A stretch of DNA of 39,623 nucleotides from an uncultured bacterium (GCA_902776645.1 CACYQT010000027.1:1-39623), one strand, 5' to 3'. Positions 23,786 through 32,124 are shown, counted from the first letter of the stretch. The notes: generated by a model from the sequence alone, not told the origin. Made by a program: numbers and translations.

Positions 23786-24034
23786 TCATTTAGCTTGACG
23801 AATGATTTCATCATAGCTCATGTCTTTTGTCCAGCCGTCAGCACTACCCAGCAAATCTTTCACCGCATAGTGAAAATGTGATGGTACTGTCAAATGTTCT
23901 AGTTGATGCAAATCACGGATAAATTTTGCAAAGAGCACAGATACGCTGGTTTTATGTTCACTGGCAAGTTGCTTGGCCATAGCGATCGTCTCCGGCAATG
24001 CGTTAAGCGTGATTTTCGAAGTATTTCTTTTCAT
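23786..24034 (-). CDS. Antitoxin-like protein (DUF6364/ribbon-helix-helix type), orphan
   Basis: 82 residues. The N-terminus (K-I-T-L-N-A-L-P-E-T-I-A-M-A-K-Q-L-A-S-E-H) has the beta-strand plus two-helix pattern of small antitoxins whose partners are usually PIN-domain toxins. The remainder (M-S-Y-D-E-I-I-R-Q) resembles the toxin-binding tail. The downstream side on its strand is only 71 nt long before the convergent gene, and upstream there is no ORF, so no toxin is present. The flanks are very AT-rich. The family call is by resemblance. Confidence 0.6.
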   Translation of the reverse strand: MKRNTSKITLNALPETIAMAKQLASEHKTSVSVLFAKFIRDLHQLEHLTVPSHFHYAVKDLLGSADGWTKDMSYDEIIRQAK

Positions 24035-24469
24035 GATATAAAAATTGAATATATTATGTAGATATTTTATAAATATATATAATAATTTGTTTTAATCAAG
24101 AGAAGAACTTATTTTTCACAATAGACAATTTCAAAAATCATTATTCTTGAAATAATTTCGTACTACAATCATTCATTTTCTTGTTATTTTGTGAAGATTT
24201 TCTCCATGGCTACGAGCTTCCGCATGACATCCTTTGCAGCCGCGCAGCGATGACAACCGCCGAGCCGCCGAAGCCGTTGACTTTTTCAGCATTCAGAATT
24301 CATTTTATTTAATCAAATCCTTCAACGGCTTGATGGCCCGGCGGCGAGGCAATCTGTTTGTTCCGTGTATTCAGTGGACTCATAACGAACATTCGTGTTC
24401 ATTAGTGTTCATTAGTGGTTTATAATCAAACAGCGGATTATCGTCTGCCGCCATGGCATCATGCCATCA
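24035..24469. other. Gene-free stretch with inverted and short tandem repeats
   Basis: 435 nt. The left third is AT-rich and probably carries the antitoxin promoter. The centre holds an imperfect hairpin (GCCGTTGA 24273-24280 with TCAACGGC 24322-24329, flanked by CGCCG/CGGCG). Around 24397-24420 is a doubled 10-mer GTGTTCATTA. GCGCAGCGATGACAACCGCC near 24242 resembles sequence near 27356. No convincing gene. Confidence 0.6.
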
Positions 24470-26707
24470 TCACTTGGCGTCCAATTCCTGTATTCTGTGG
24501 ATGAGCAACAGGAATTCCGCACGTTGGCCATCGGCATCGTCCCCCAAAGCCGTTTGTGCACGCTTCGCGGCCCGTTCGTAATTCGCATCGCCCGCGTATG
24601 ACGAACGACGAAGTTTCAAGGCGGTTTCAGCGACGGAAGCCGCCCAGTTCCAATTGTCGGTCGCTGCAGGCGGATTCGTCAACGCCGTCGTTTTCTCCAC
24701 GGACGGGGCATCGCCTTGCGGCAGTTTGTAACGCATGCGGAACGTCAGCAGTTCGTCATTGGCAATCGCCTCCGTTTTCGCATATTCCAGCGGTTGCCAT
24801 CCAGGCACAGCCTGTTTCTTGACCTCCTCCGATGCATCAGCCGGCACAAGTTCATACAACACCGTGACTTGCTGCCCCATGCCGACATCACTGGAATCCT
24901 TCGCGGCATCACGGAACTCAGAAGAAGCCTTTTTCCGTAATTCATAGCCCAACTGACGATATGCGAACACTTTGGACGGATTGAACTCCAATTGGAACTT
25001 CACGTCGCGGCAAATTGTGACCATGCTGCTTGTCATGCCTTTGACGAAAATCCTCCGTGTCTCCTGCGGAAGTTCCTCCACAGGAATTGCTTTCGCCTGG
25101 ACGCCGACCAACAGCAACTGGTGGGACGGATTCCATGGCGCGGCCTGCATTTCAAAATGCGGTCGCATCATCTCATCCTTTTCAGGCATGGGATAATCAT
25201 AATGGAAATAATTGAGCAACTCCTCCATGCGGACAACGGTTGACGGCGGCAAACGGTGAACCCGCAAGATCATGAGTCGCATCCTCCCATAGCCGGCTGT
25301 ATCCACGTCCGCCCCAAAAGTCGAAAGCGGATTGGCAGAAACCGTCAAAAACGGCTTTTCACCGACATTCTTGTATTCTTCTGTATTCGATGACGATGGA
25401 GTCGAAACGTGCCTCTTCCTAACAGCCAAATCATTCGAACTTGTGCTTGTAGTGGAAACGTGCAAGTTTTTTCTTGGAGCCGAGACCTGCTTCTTCCTAA
25501 CAGCCAAATCATTCGAACTTGTGCTTGTAGTGGAAACGTGCAAGTCTTTTCTTGAAGTCGAAACCTGCTTCTTCTTGACAGCCAAATCTTTCCCGTCATA
25601 ATACAAAGCGACAGTATCCTCATCATTCACTTTTATTTCTGATATATAGGATGTATCTCCCAATATATCCGCCACATCTCTTCCTGCTATATCAATGGGA
25701 GATTGATAGGGGCGGAAATCCAATATATCTGCCGCAACTATACCTGCTACATCTATATCTGTATCTGCCGCAACTTTATCCGCTACATCTGCTGTATCGA
25801 CCTTTATTGCTGTTTCATCCCCAATATTCTCCTGATAATATCCCGCTTTTTCCATATTAGTTGTTACATTTGCATTACCGGCTATTGCATTTTCACCGAC
25901 AGTCAATGCCGTTCCCAATGACATGATATCGATATTTCCACCAGTATTCGTCAATGAAAAGTCCAAAGCCTGCGATTCAAGTACTTTATTGGCAATGTAT
26001 TCATTTGCTTTATTATAGCTATCATTAGCTATATTGGCCATATCATCATCTGTCAAGAAATCATTACTGGCAATCTCTTCTTTTGCTTTATTATAGTCAT
26101 AATCAACTAGATAACTATCATTCACCACGTTAGCTCCATCAAGCCCCGTGATGGCCATATTGCCAATTCGTTTTGTTTTCAAAACACGAAGTTCGCCATT
26201 TCCATCCAAAGCAATAGCGTCATCATTGACAACAATGGGAGCATTTGCCATGGGAGCTGTCACAGGCAAAGACACAGGCTGTGATGGCTTTAATGCCAAA
26301 CCGCCATCGGAATCAGCAAGTCTCGCTTTTGATGTGGCTTTCGCCATAACAGACTGGGATGCAACCGTTTCGGCAACTGTCTCCTCCGCCTCTTCGTTTT
26401 GTGGTTTCAATTCTTTAACCAACTCGTTCTGAGGAACTTTTGCTATTGATACGTCATGTCTGCTTTCCGTCCGTTTCATCCCGTTCAGTTTTAACAGTAT
26501 AAAGGAAATGCAAAGCACAACCACCAGACATGCCGCCAATTTGCAGACGATCGGCCAGAATGTCTTCTTTGCAATTTTTTTCGAAGGAAGTTGCGCGGCT
26601 TTTTCAAAGAAATCCGCCGCAAACTTCTCTTCCGACGCAAATTGCACATCCTTTGGAGAGCGTTGCTCCTTCCATGCTTCCAACGTCTTATCAAGATTAT
26701 CGTTCAT
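24470..26707 (-). CDS. YfbK-like membrane protein lacking its vWA domain, putative anti-sigma partner
   Basis: 745 residues. The N-terminal 50 residues are cytoplasmic, followed by one membrane helix (about 52-72, C-L-V-V-V-L-C-I-S-F-I-L-L). Residues about 75-445 are low-complexity, with repeats. From about 450 comes the conserved region that precedes vWA in YfbK proteins (F-L-T-V-S-A-N-P-L-S-T-F-G-A-D-V-D-T-A-G-Y). Then, without any MIDAS motif, comes the domain that normally follows vWA (D-V-K-F-Q-L-E-F-N-P-S-K-V-F-A-Y-R-Q-L-G-Y-E). The vWA domain of about 165 residues is missing. It starts inside the sigma-factor stop (ATGA), so the two are co-expressed and probably form a regulator pair at the membrane. 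Confidence 0.8.
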   Translation of the reverse strand: MNDNLDKTLEAWKEQRSPKDVQFASEEKFAADFFEKAAQLPSKKIAKKTFWPIVCKLAACLVVVLCISFILLKLNGMKRTESRHDVSIAKVPQNELVKELKPQNEEAEETVAETVASQSVMAKATSKARLADSDGGLALKPSQPVSLPVTAPMANAPIVVNDDAIALDGNGELRVLKTKRIGNMAITGLDGANVVNDSYLVDYDYNKAKEEIASNDFLTDDDMANIANDSYNKANEYIANKVLESQALDFSLTNTGGNIDIMSLGTALTVGENAIAGNANVTTNMEKAGYYQENIGDETAIKVDTADVADKVAADTDIDVAGIVAADILDFRPYQSPIDIAGRDVADILGDTSYISEIKVNDEDTVALYYDGKDLAVKKKQVSTSRKDLHVSTTSTSSNDLAVRKKQVSAPRKNLHVSTTSTSSNDLAVRKRHVSTPSSSNTEEYKNVGEKPFLTVSANPLSTFGADVDTAGYGRMRLMILRVHRLPPSTVVRMEELLNYFHYDYPMPEKDEMMRPHFEMQAAPWNPSHQLLLVGVQAKAIPVEELPQETRRIFVKGMTSSMVTICRDVKFQLEFNPSKVFAYRQLGYELRKKASSEFRDAAKDSSDVGMGQQVTVLYELVPADASEEVKKQAVPGWQPLEYAKTEAIANDELLTFRMRYKLPQGDAPSVEKTTALTNPPAATDNWNWAASVAETALKLRRSSYAGDANYERAAKRAQTALGDDADGQRAEFLLLIHRIQELDAK
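25390..25600 (-). repeat. In-frame repeats in the YfbK-like protein
   Basis: A 26-residue (78-bp) unit, N-D-L-A-V-R-K-K-Q-V-S-A-P-R-K followed by N-L-H-V-S-T-T-S-T-S-S, occurs about 2.5 times, nearly identical in DNA. Just upstream in the protein (about 25640-25860) the DNA turns AT-rich with reiterated short codon blocks for A-D-I and D-V-A. Confidence 0.75.
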
Positions 26708-27204
26708 TCTTCATCCTCCTTCATCAAAGCTTTCTTCAGCATCTGCTTGGCCTGGAACACGCGTTGGTACAACGTGTTTTCCGAACATCCAAGTTTCTCC
26801 GCCGCATCATGACCGGACAAATCGCTCAGGCAGCCCCACACGATGGCTTCACGATAGTTTTCTGGCAAATCCGCAACCGCCTCTTCCAAAGCCTGAAGTT
26901 GTTCTTCATCATGTGCTTGCGCTGTTTCATTCAACGCATTCTCGCCATAGTCGGTCATCATTTTCAACTGCCGTTTTTTCTGCCGCACAAAATCGAAGGC
27001 GCAATTCACGGCGATACGGTAAATCCATGTGCACAACGAAGCCTGATTCTTGAATGTGCCAAACTGGCGATATGCCCGCAGCATCGCATCCTGGACGACA
27101 TCGTCAGTATCGGTCGCATTGCCCACGATTCGGTAAATTCCACCACGCAGCACAGGCAATTCGCCGCTGATCAGCTGTCGGAACTCCTGGTCTTTGTCCT
27201 TCAT
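26704..27204 (-). CDS. ECF-type RNA polymerase sigma factor
   Basis: 166 residues from the ATG at 27204, preferred because AAGGAT lies just upstream; a TTG at 27264 would add 20 unlikely residues. Region 2 is clear (D-T-D-D-V-V-Q-D-A-M-L-R-A-Y-R-Q-F, then C-T-W-I-Y-R-I-A-V-N), as is region 4 (L-P-E-N-Y-R-E-A-I-V, C-S-E-N-T-L-Y-Q-R-V-F-Q-A-K). It overlaps the YfbK-like gene by four bases, suggesting that protein controls its activity. No ECF promoter shared with other genes was found by eye. Confidence 0.9.
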   Translation of the reverse strand: MKDKDQEFRQLISGELPVLRGGIYRIVGNATDTDDVVQDAMLRAYRQFGTFKNQASLCTWIYRIAVNCAFDFVRQKKRQLKMMTDYGENALNETAQAHDEEQLQALEEAVADLPENYREAIVWGCLSDLSGHDAAEKLGCSENTLYQRVFQAKQMLKKALMKEDEE

Positions 27205-27306
27205 TTTGTTATCCTTATCCAATGCATTGAAGAAGCGCTCCTCATGACACGCCATCGCGTCCAATGGCGTGTTGTTTGATAATTAGACGAATGAAGTCTC
27301 ATAATC

Positions 27307-27344
27307 TTATGCTTTTTTTCAAAAAAATATGAAAAAAAGCATAA
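27307..27344. terminator. AT-rich 15-bp hairpin upstream of the sigma gene
   Basis: TTATGCTTTTTTTCA (27307-27321) and TGAAAAAAAGCATAA (27330-27344) form a perfect inverted repeat with an 8-nt loop. It lies between tetR and the sigma gene, both on the minus strand. It could stop tetR readthrough or be an operator. The absence of a trailing T run makes termination uncertain. Confidence 0.4.
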
Positions 27345-27395
27345 TAATCTCCTCCGCGAGGCGATGACAGCCGCCGCAGCCTACCGTTTCACGGA

Positions 27396-27511
27396 GCTGA
27401 AAGCCGAAAGCTAAAAGCTAAAAGCAAAGGCACTAACCACTAGCCACTAGCCACTAACCACTAACCACTAACCACTAACCACTAGCCACTAACCACTAAC
27501 CACTGACCACT
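27396..27511. repeat. Phase-locked 7-bp tandem array downstream of tetR
   Basis: About 16 consecutive heptamers: two GCnGAAA units, two GCTAAAA, GCAAAGG, then twelve CACTARC-type units (CACTAAC seven times, with CACTAGC, CACTGAC and CACTCCA variants). The unit is exactly 7 bp throughout despite the change of motif. It lies 9 nt from the tetR stop, whose own end reads CCACTAA on the minus strand and so is inverted relative to the array. Confidence 0.9.
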
Positions 27512-27520
27512 CCAAATTCA

Positions 27521-28126
27521 TTAGTGGTTCTTCAACCGTTCAGCAAAATTCTTCAGATACGTTTCCAACTGCTTGACGATCAATGTCTTCGCCTTCTTGG
27601 TCATCGCAACATCATATTGTTCCAGTAAAAAACGGAACAACGCCCAGAAGGACACAGCCAGATCATGTGAATCGCCATGCGCGTTCTTTCTGAAGATATC
27701 CTCCAGATATTGGACGACGCCGTTGCCTAAATATTGCTGAAACAAATCCGCAAACCTTTTGTCCCGAAACTGTTCGATAGTCAGCAGATGGCGGAACCGC
27801 ACAGCGAATTCGTCTTCCGTCCAATAGCGGAACATATCCAGCGTGAAAGCCATCAGATTGTCCAGCGACACATGATCGTATGAATTCGGATTGTCCGCAA
27901 ACGTCTCCTGCGGGACGCCGTCTTGGCCCGACAGCTCCGCGTCCCGCTCCTCCATTCTGCGCAAAATCGCCTCCAGAATATCCTGCTTGCTTTTGAAATG
28001 GACATACAGCGCGGGTGCCGTCAACTCCAGTTCGGCGGCGATGTCTCGAACGCTGACGGCTTCGAAGCCCTTCTGCGAAAACAACTTCAAAGCCGTCTGG
28101 AGAATCAGTTCCCGTGTCTTGCGCAT
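27521..28126 (-). CDS. TetR-family transcriptional regulator
   Basis: 201 residues; the ATG at 28126 follows AAAGGAAAGAAG. The N-terminal helix-turn-helix is typical (A-L-K-L-F-S-Q-K-G-F-E-A-V-S-V-R-D-I-A, then P-A-L-Y-V-H-F-K-S-K-Q-D-I-L). The C-terminal ligand domain is of no specific subfamily. It is the second gene of an operon with the GNAT gene (18-nt gap). The palindrome TGAACAATTGTTCA in the shared promoter is a likely operator, giving autoregulation. Confidence 0.9.
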   Translation of the reverse strand: MRKTRELILQTALKLFSQKGFEAVSVRDIAAELELTAPALYVHFKSKQDILEAILRRMEERDAELSGQDGVPQETFADNPNSYDHVSLDNLMAFTLDMFRYWTEDEFAVRFRHLLTIEQFRDKRFADLFQQYLGNGVVQYLEDIFRKNAHGDSHDLAVSFWALFRFLLEQYDVAMTKKAKTLIVKQLETYLKNFAERLKNH

Positions 28127-28144
28127 ACAATCTTCTTTCCTTTC

Positions 28145-28768
28145 CTATACTAATTGTCCAGGCAGTTTCAGCCGTTCCTTCGGCGGGAATTGCCGGTCGA
28201 ACTCCTCCGCCTGCTTTTCATCGACCAGATATCCCTGTGGCACACGATAACGCGTGTCCATACCTATAAAATACTTCGGCTTGAGCATCTTGCCAAGAAA
28301 ATACGGAACGGGATCGTCCGACGGCTCGTCCATGTAATGCACGCCCAACGTCGAAGCGACCACAAAGCCGCTCTTCCCGTAGAAATCGATATTGCCCTCC
28401 ATGAAGATTCCCACGGCGTCCGTCCGTTCCGCCTGCGCCACTGCATAATCCAGCAACTGCTTGCCGAAGCCTTGCCTCTGTAGTTTCGGATGGATGCAGA
28501 TCGGCCCCAACGACAGGATCGGCAGTTCTTCCCCCGCCTGCGTCTTCAACGAATTTTTCACGAACATCACCTGTCCGATGATTTCGCCGTCTTTTTCCAT
28601 GACAAAATCCAGATTCGAACAGAACTCTGGACGGCTGCGGAACTGATGCAGGACAAAATGCTCCAACGCTCCAGGACGATACACATTCCAGAACGCCTCG
28701 CGAACCAAATTCTCCGTAACACGATAATCCTGAACCGTTTCAGGACGGATTTTGACGGACATCGTCAT
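28145..28768 (-). CDS. GNAT-family N-acetyltransferase (YhbS-like)
   Basis: 207 residues; the ATG at 28768 follows AAAGGAG. The acetyl-CoA-binding core is visible: L-S-L-G-P-I-C-I-H-P-K-L-Q-R-Q-G-F-G-K-Q-L-L (about 85-106) has the Q/R-x-x-G-x-G/A loop, and F-Y-G-K-S-G-F follows. The length and the later P-Y-F-L-G-K region fit YhbS-type predicted acetyltransferases. It is first in the operon with tetR. The acceptor substrate is unknown, perhaps a toxic small molecule sensed by the regulator. Confidence 0.85.
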   Translation of the reverse strand: MTMSVKIRPETVQDYRVTENLVREAFWNVYRPGALEHFVLHQFRSRPEFCSNLDFVMEKDGEIIGQVMFVKNSLKTQAGEELPILSLGPICIHPKLQRQGFGKQLLDYAVAQAERTDAVGIFMEGNIDFYGKSGFVVASTLGVHYMDEPSDDPVPYFLGKMLKPKYFIGMDTRYRVPQGYLVDEKQAEEFDRQFPPKERLKLPGQLV

Positions 28769-28813
28769 CGTTTCATCTCCTTTTTTCAGTTTTTCAAAAA
28801 ATGAACAGTCATT

Positions 28814-28842
28814 AATATAATGAACAATTGTTCACATTTCAA
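28814..28842 (-). promoter_or_regulatory. Sigma-70 promoter of the GNAT-tetR operon
   Basis: On the minus strand, TTGAAA (28842-28837) and TATATT (28819-28814) are spaced by exactly 17 bp. The start point would be near 28807, about 40 nt before the GNAT ATG. Confidence 0.65.
28821..28834. promoter_or_regulatory. Palindromic operator, probable TetR site
   Basis: TGAACAATTGTTCA is a perfect 14-bp palindrome lying wholly inside the 17-bp spacer of the promoter. A dimeric repressor bound there would exclude RNA polymerase. A related half site, TGAACAGTCATT, lies at 28802-28813. Confidence 0.6.
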
Positions 28843-28853
28843 GAAAAACGGAC

Positions 28854-28886
28854 AAAAAGCCTCGCCATTGAAATCAAAGCGAGGCT
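28854..28886 (-). terminator. Rho-independent terminator
   Basis: On the minus strand AGCCTCGC and GCGAGGCT form an 8-bp stem with a 13-nt loop, followed by a T run. It ends the serine hydrolase-glycosidase transcript about 70 nt after the last stop. Confidence 0.85.
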
Positions 28887-28971
28887 CTGTATTTGCTTTA
28901 GGCTGTTAGCTCCACAAAGCGTCTGTATTTGCTTTAAGCTTTCAGCTTTAAGCTTTTAGCTCCGCGCAGCG
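28886..28971. repeat. Duplicated segment differing by two heptamers
   Basis: 28886-28921 (36 nt) and 28922-28971 (50 nt) are copies of one sequence running from TCTGTATTTGCTTTA to AGCG. The second copy has extra 7-mers (AAGCTTT-type units), which account for the 14-nt difference. The glycosidase stop codon (28956-28958) lies inside the second copy, so its last codons belong to the repeat. Confidence 0.8.
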
Positions 28972-30998
28972 GTAATGTCTGCCACAAGAATGCCGCATGG
29001 CGGCACATGGACAGGCTTGCCAAACGGTTCGTCGCACAACAGCCATCCATCGCGCGAGCAGAGTTCGCCACGCGGGAATTCCGTGCGAATCGTGATGGAC
29101 ACATCGTCGCGGCCGACCTGGTAGGTCGGCGTCGCATAGCGCGGGATGCGTGAATAGACGCCGATGCGTTCGTCGCCGTTTTCATCCCATTGTCTGAACA
29201 GCCCCAGATACTTAGCCGCATCGTTTCCGCCGGAGAACGACACACGCGGGGCCTTTTCCGAATGATCCAACGGAAGCGGCCCCAACGCCGTCCGGATCGC
29301 GTCGCCGCAACGTTTCCAGAAGCTGTCCGGAACCTCCACGTGAAGCGGTCGGTCGCCATACGAATTCCAGCTGGGGCGGTAGGAGACGAACGGTTCGGCC
29401 GAATAGGCGCTGTCGTCATTTGAAATTTCCGCTGGCAGCCCGCTGTTCAAAATGGCGCAGGACAATGTATAGCCCGCAATCAACGGCAACCGGAAGACAT
29501 GCGCATCGGCCGGAATGCCGCAATTGTCCAAATCGCCCATGATGACAGTCAACTGCTTCTTTTCGAGAATCTTCCGCTGGACATCGGCGGACAGTAGATG
29601 GAAGTTCGGCACGATCAGCGGACGGTCGATGGAAGGCAGATTGTCCGGTGTCGCGATCGACGAAATATCGATCCCCGCAAGTTCCTCCAATTTGGCGATT
29701 TGGAAATACGACTCCTCCACGCCCGTCTGGCGGAATTGATTCCGCATCGCCTCGTACATGGACGGATCATGGATCCACACAAGTTCTCCCGAACTTGCAA
29801 CTTTGAACGCCCATGCGTTTTTCAGCAATTCGTCCAATTCCTGCCAGTCTTGACGGCGCAAATAATCGCCCAGACAGACACAGAAGCCCTTCGCCGTCCG
29901 CTCAAGCCTGCCATTGCGGTAGATGCAACGGGAGGCCAGATAATGGACGTCCCGTTCGAACATGCCATGCATGTGGATCATCGAATCATAGCTTTCGACC
30001 GCGTCTTTGATCGACGGCATCATGCAGATTTTCACGCCGGGCATGGACGCCGTCATCTCCTGCATCATCGCGCTCAGCTCCGTCAGATAATCGCGCTGCC
30101 CTTTCAGCAACGTGAAGCCCGTGATGGTCGTCTCCGCAATCATGATATCGACTCCCATGCGGGCGATTTCACGATAATCGAAGCCGGAGAAATACCATCC
30201 CGCGAAAACGCCCTTCGTGTCAGGCGAATTGATGACGGTTATCCGCCCGCGTTCATGCATGGCGGTGTTGATTTTCCGCCACGCGTCAAGAGAGCGTTTC
30301 GTGACAAAATCGATCCATTCATCCCGTAAGTTGTTCCAAATCCATTCCATCCGTTGCGGCGCGTAGTCGTTTGGCGCCGCCAGATCATGGTCGAACTCAG
30401 GCGGGAATTTATCCTTTCCGACGGCGTCGCGGAACTGCCGTGCGAACGCGTCGCCGAAATCATGGCACATGATGCCGTGGAAAAACGGCCCAAGCCCGTC
30501 CGGACCATGCCAACCGTCGAAACCATAGTAATCCACGACATCGCAAAGTTTTTTCACATAATAATCTTCCGCCAGCGTCCCGTCCGCAAAACGGCTGAGC
30601 ATGCAGAATGAACCGTACGTCACGCATTCCGGATGGTCCGACACGAACTCACGATGGAACTTGTCTCGAAGATTATAGGGGAATTGGGAGAACACGACCT
30701 TCACGCCGCGTTCGCGGATGATCCCGATGAGTTTCTTCAGCTGGAAGTTCGTCCATTTCTGGCGGTTGCGAACGCCGTTGCCATGATGCCCCAACCGTGA
30801 GCAGACGTCTTCAGGGAACACATGTTCCGTTGTCCAATTCTCATGTTGCAGAACGAAATCCATGCTTGTCAGCAACAAGCTGATGCCTTCCGGCAGGAAT
30901 CCCATCGCGTCGAAATACGCGGCGACGCCGCAATCCTCCGCCTCGTTGTCGAACGCCAGCGGCTCCGTCCAAATCCAAATATCCGGTCTATTCTGCAT
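28956..30998 (-). CDS. Glycosidase-like (TIM-barrel) protein, family uncertain
   Basis: 680 residues from the ATG at 30998 behind GGAGGAAAAAA. The first roughly 400 residues alternate strands and helices as in an (alpha/beta)8 barrel. There are acidic clusters that could be catalytic (D-G-W-H-G-P-D-G-L-G-P, I-A-E-T-T-I-T, F-S-G-F-D). Residues about 450-560 look like the trimerisation or glutamine-amidotransferase-like domain often found in beta-galactosidase-type enzymes, and the C-terminus is beta-rich. I could not assign a GH family. There is no signal peptide, so it is probably cytoplasmic and acts on imported sugars. The start overlaps the end of the serine hydrolase gene by 11 nt, so the two are coupled. 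Confidence 0.6.
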   Translation of the reverse strand: MQNRPDIWIWTEPLAFDNEAEDCGVAAYFDAMGFLPEGISLLLTSMDFVLQHENWTTEHVFPEDVCSRLGHHGNGVRNRQKWTNFQLKKLIGIIRERGVKVVFSQFPYNLRDKFHREFVSDHPECVTYGSFCMLSRFADGTLAEDYYVKKLCDVVDYYGFDGWHGPDGLGPFFHGIMCHDFGDAFARQFRDAVGKDKFPPEFDHDLAAPNDYAPQRMEWIWNNLRDEWIDFVTKRSLDAWRKINTAMHERGRITVINSPDTKGVFAGWYFSGFDYREIARMGVDIMIAETTITGFTLLKGQRDYLTELSAMMQEMTASMPGVKICMMPSIKDAVESYDSMIHMHGMFERDVHYLASRCIYRNGRLERTAKGFCVCLGDYLRRQDWQELDELLKNAWAFKVASSGELVWIHDPSMYEAMRNQFRQTGVEESYFQIAKLEELAGIDISSIATPDNLPSIDRPLIVPNFHLLSADVQRKILEKKQLTVIMGDLDNCGIPADAHVFRLPLIAGYTLSCAILNSGLPAEISNDDSAYSAEPFVSYRPSWNSYGDRPLHVEVPDSFWKRCGDAIRTALGPLPLDHSEKAPRVSFSGGNDAAKYLGLFRQWDENGDERIGVYSRIPRYATPTYQVGRDDVSITIRTEFPRGELCSRDGWLLCDEPFGKPVHVPPCGILVADITAARS

Positions 30999-32124
30999 TT
31001 TTTTCCTCCATTTTTGGCGCAACTTCTTTCACATCGGGAACAACTTCCTCCTCTTTCGGTGCAGGTGGTTCTTCTTTCGGTAGCGAAGCCTCCACGATCA
31101 GGCGTAGAATGTGGCGGTACTGACCGCCAGTCGTCTTCTTCTTCGCATTGCCGGCGGATTTATGCGCGACGACCATGTTCAGGGCCGGAAAGACCGTAAT
31201 GAACTGCCCGTACATCCCCTGCGCCGAATACGCGCCTTTGAATTGTTCAGGATACTGCTTGTCGCGAAGCAGCCACCACAGAATGCCGTAGCCGCAATGA
31301 AACTCTCTGTTCAGCGGCGAAACGACCGATGTGCTGCGCACCACCCATTCCTCTGGAACAAGCTGCTCGCCGTTCCAACGTCCTTTCTGGAGCATCAGCT
31401 GGCCAATCCGCGCCATGTCCCGTGTGGAGAAATGCATATAGTAGGCAAGATGCTTCGACATCTCCGCATTGCCGCTAAGTTTGTGCCTTGCACGGTCGAA
31501 GTCCTCCATGCCCAGCGGCTTCGCCAGATCTTGTTCCAACGCATCGTAGATGTCCAGACCAGTCTTGAGCGTGAAAACCGTTCCCGCGACATTGAAGTCC
31601 CAGTTGTTGTAAACAAAACGCGTGCCGTGCCTTGTCACGCCGCGTTCGTATTTCTTGTCTTCCGGGATGCCGCCTGGATTCGACGCGGGATGATAGACGC
31701 CCGAACGCGCCGTGATTAAATCATAGACGGTCGCCTCCTTCTCCTGCGGAAGCAGACCCTGCACATCGTCGATACCCAACTGCCCAATTGTTTCATCCAG
31801 TTTGATGGTGCCGTTGACGACGTATTTTCCATAAAGCATGGAAAGGACGCTCTTCCGGCATGACGCGGTATAGGAGACTTGCTTGATATCGCCGTATGTG
31901 TAGATGATTTTGCCGTTCACCACCACAACCAGCCCCGTCGTTCCCGTGTTTTCCGTCGCGTATTCAGCGACTTTTTCCAGCTTATCCTTCTGGAATCCAA
32001 CGCTCTCCGGCTCCGCTACCGGCCATGGATCGGCTAATGCCACGACTGAGAAAAGAAGAAGGCAGATCATGGAAATCCAACGGATGGCCAAATGTGAAAA
32101 AAGACTTTTTTTACAAATATTCAT
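30988..32124 (-). CDS. Exported serine hydrolase (class C beta-lactamase/esterase family)
   Basis: 378 residues, with the ATG at 32124 behind GAAGGG. Residues 1-32 are a signal peptide (I-S-M-I-C-L-L-L-F-S-V-V-A-L-A-D). Catalytic motifs are S-C-R-K (S-x-x-K) near residue 88 and Y-N-N (Y-x-N) near 171. The third, K-T-G-like motif is not obvious; A-Q-G in S-A-Q-G-M-Y-G is the best candidate. Such proteins are usually peptidases or esterases rather than true beta-lactamases. The last 30 residues are Pro/Glu/Lys-rich (P-K-E-E-P-P-A-P-K-E-E-E). It is the first gene of the operon with the glycosidase-like protein. Confidence 0.85.
   Translation of the reverse strand: MNICKKSLFSHLAIRWISMICLLLFSVVALADPWPVAEPESVGFQKDKLEKVAEYATENTGTTGLVVVVNGKIIYTYGDIKQVSYTASCRKSVLSMLYGKYVVNGTIKLDETIGQLGIDDVQGLLPQEKEATVYDLITARSGVYHPASNPGGIPEDKKYERGVTRHGTRFVYNNWDFNVAGTVFTLKTGLDIYDALEQDLAKPLGMEDFDRARHKLSGNAEMSKHLAYYMHFSTRDMARIGQLMLQKGRWNGEQLVPEEWVVRSTSVVSPLNREFHCGYGILWWLLRDKQYPEQFKGAYSAQGMYGQFITVFPALNMVVAHKSAGNAKKKTTGGQYRHILRLIVEASLPKEEPPAPKEEEVVPDVKEVAPKMEEKNAE

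Noticed and set aside
24234..24425. 63-codon frame in the repeat-rich gap
   Set aside because: It overlaps an intergenic inverted repeat and short tandem repeats, and has no ribosome site.
27396..27511. CRISPR array
   Set aside because: The units are contiguous 7-mers without spacers and there are no cas genes.
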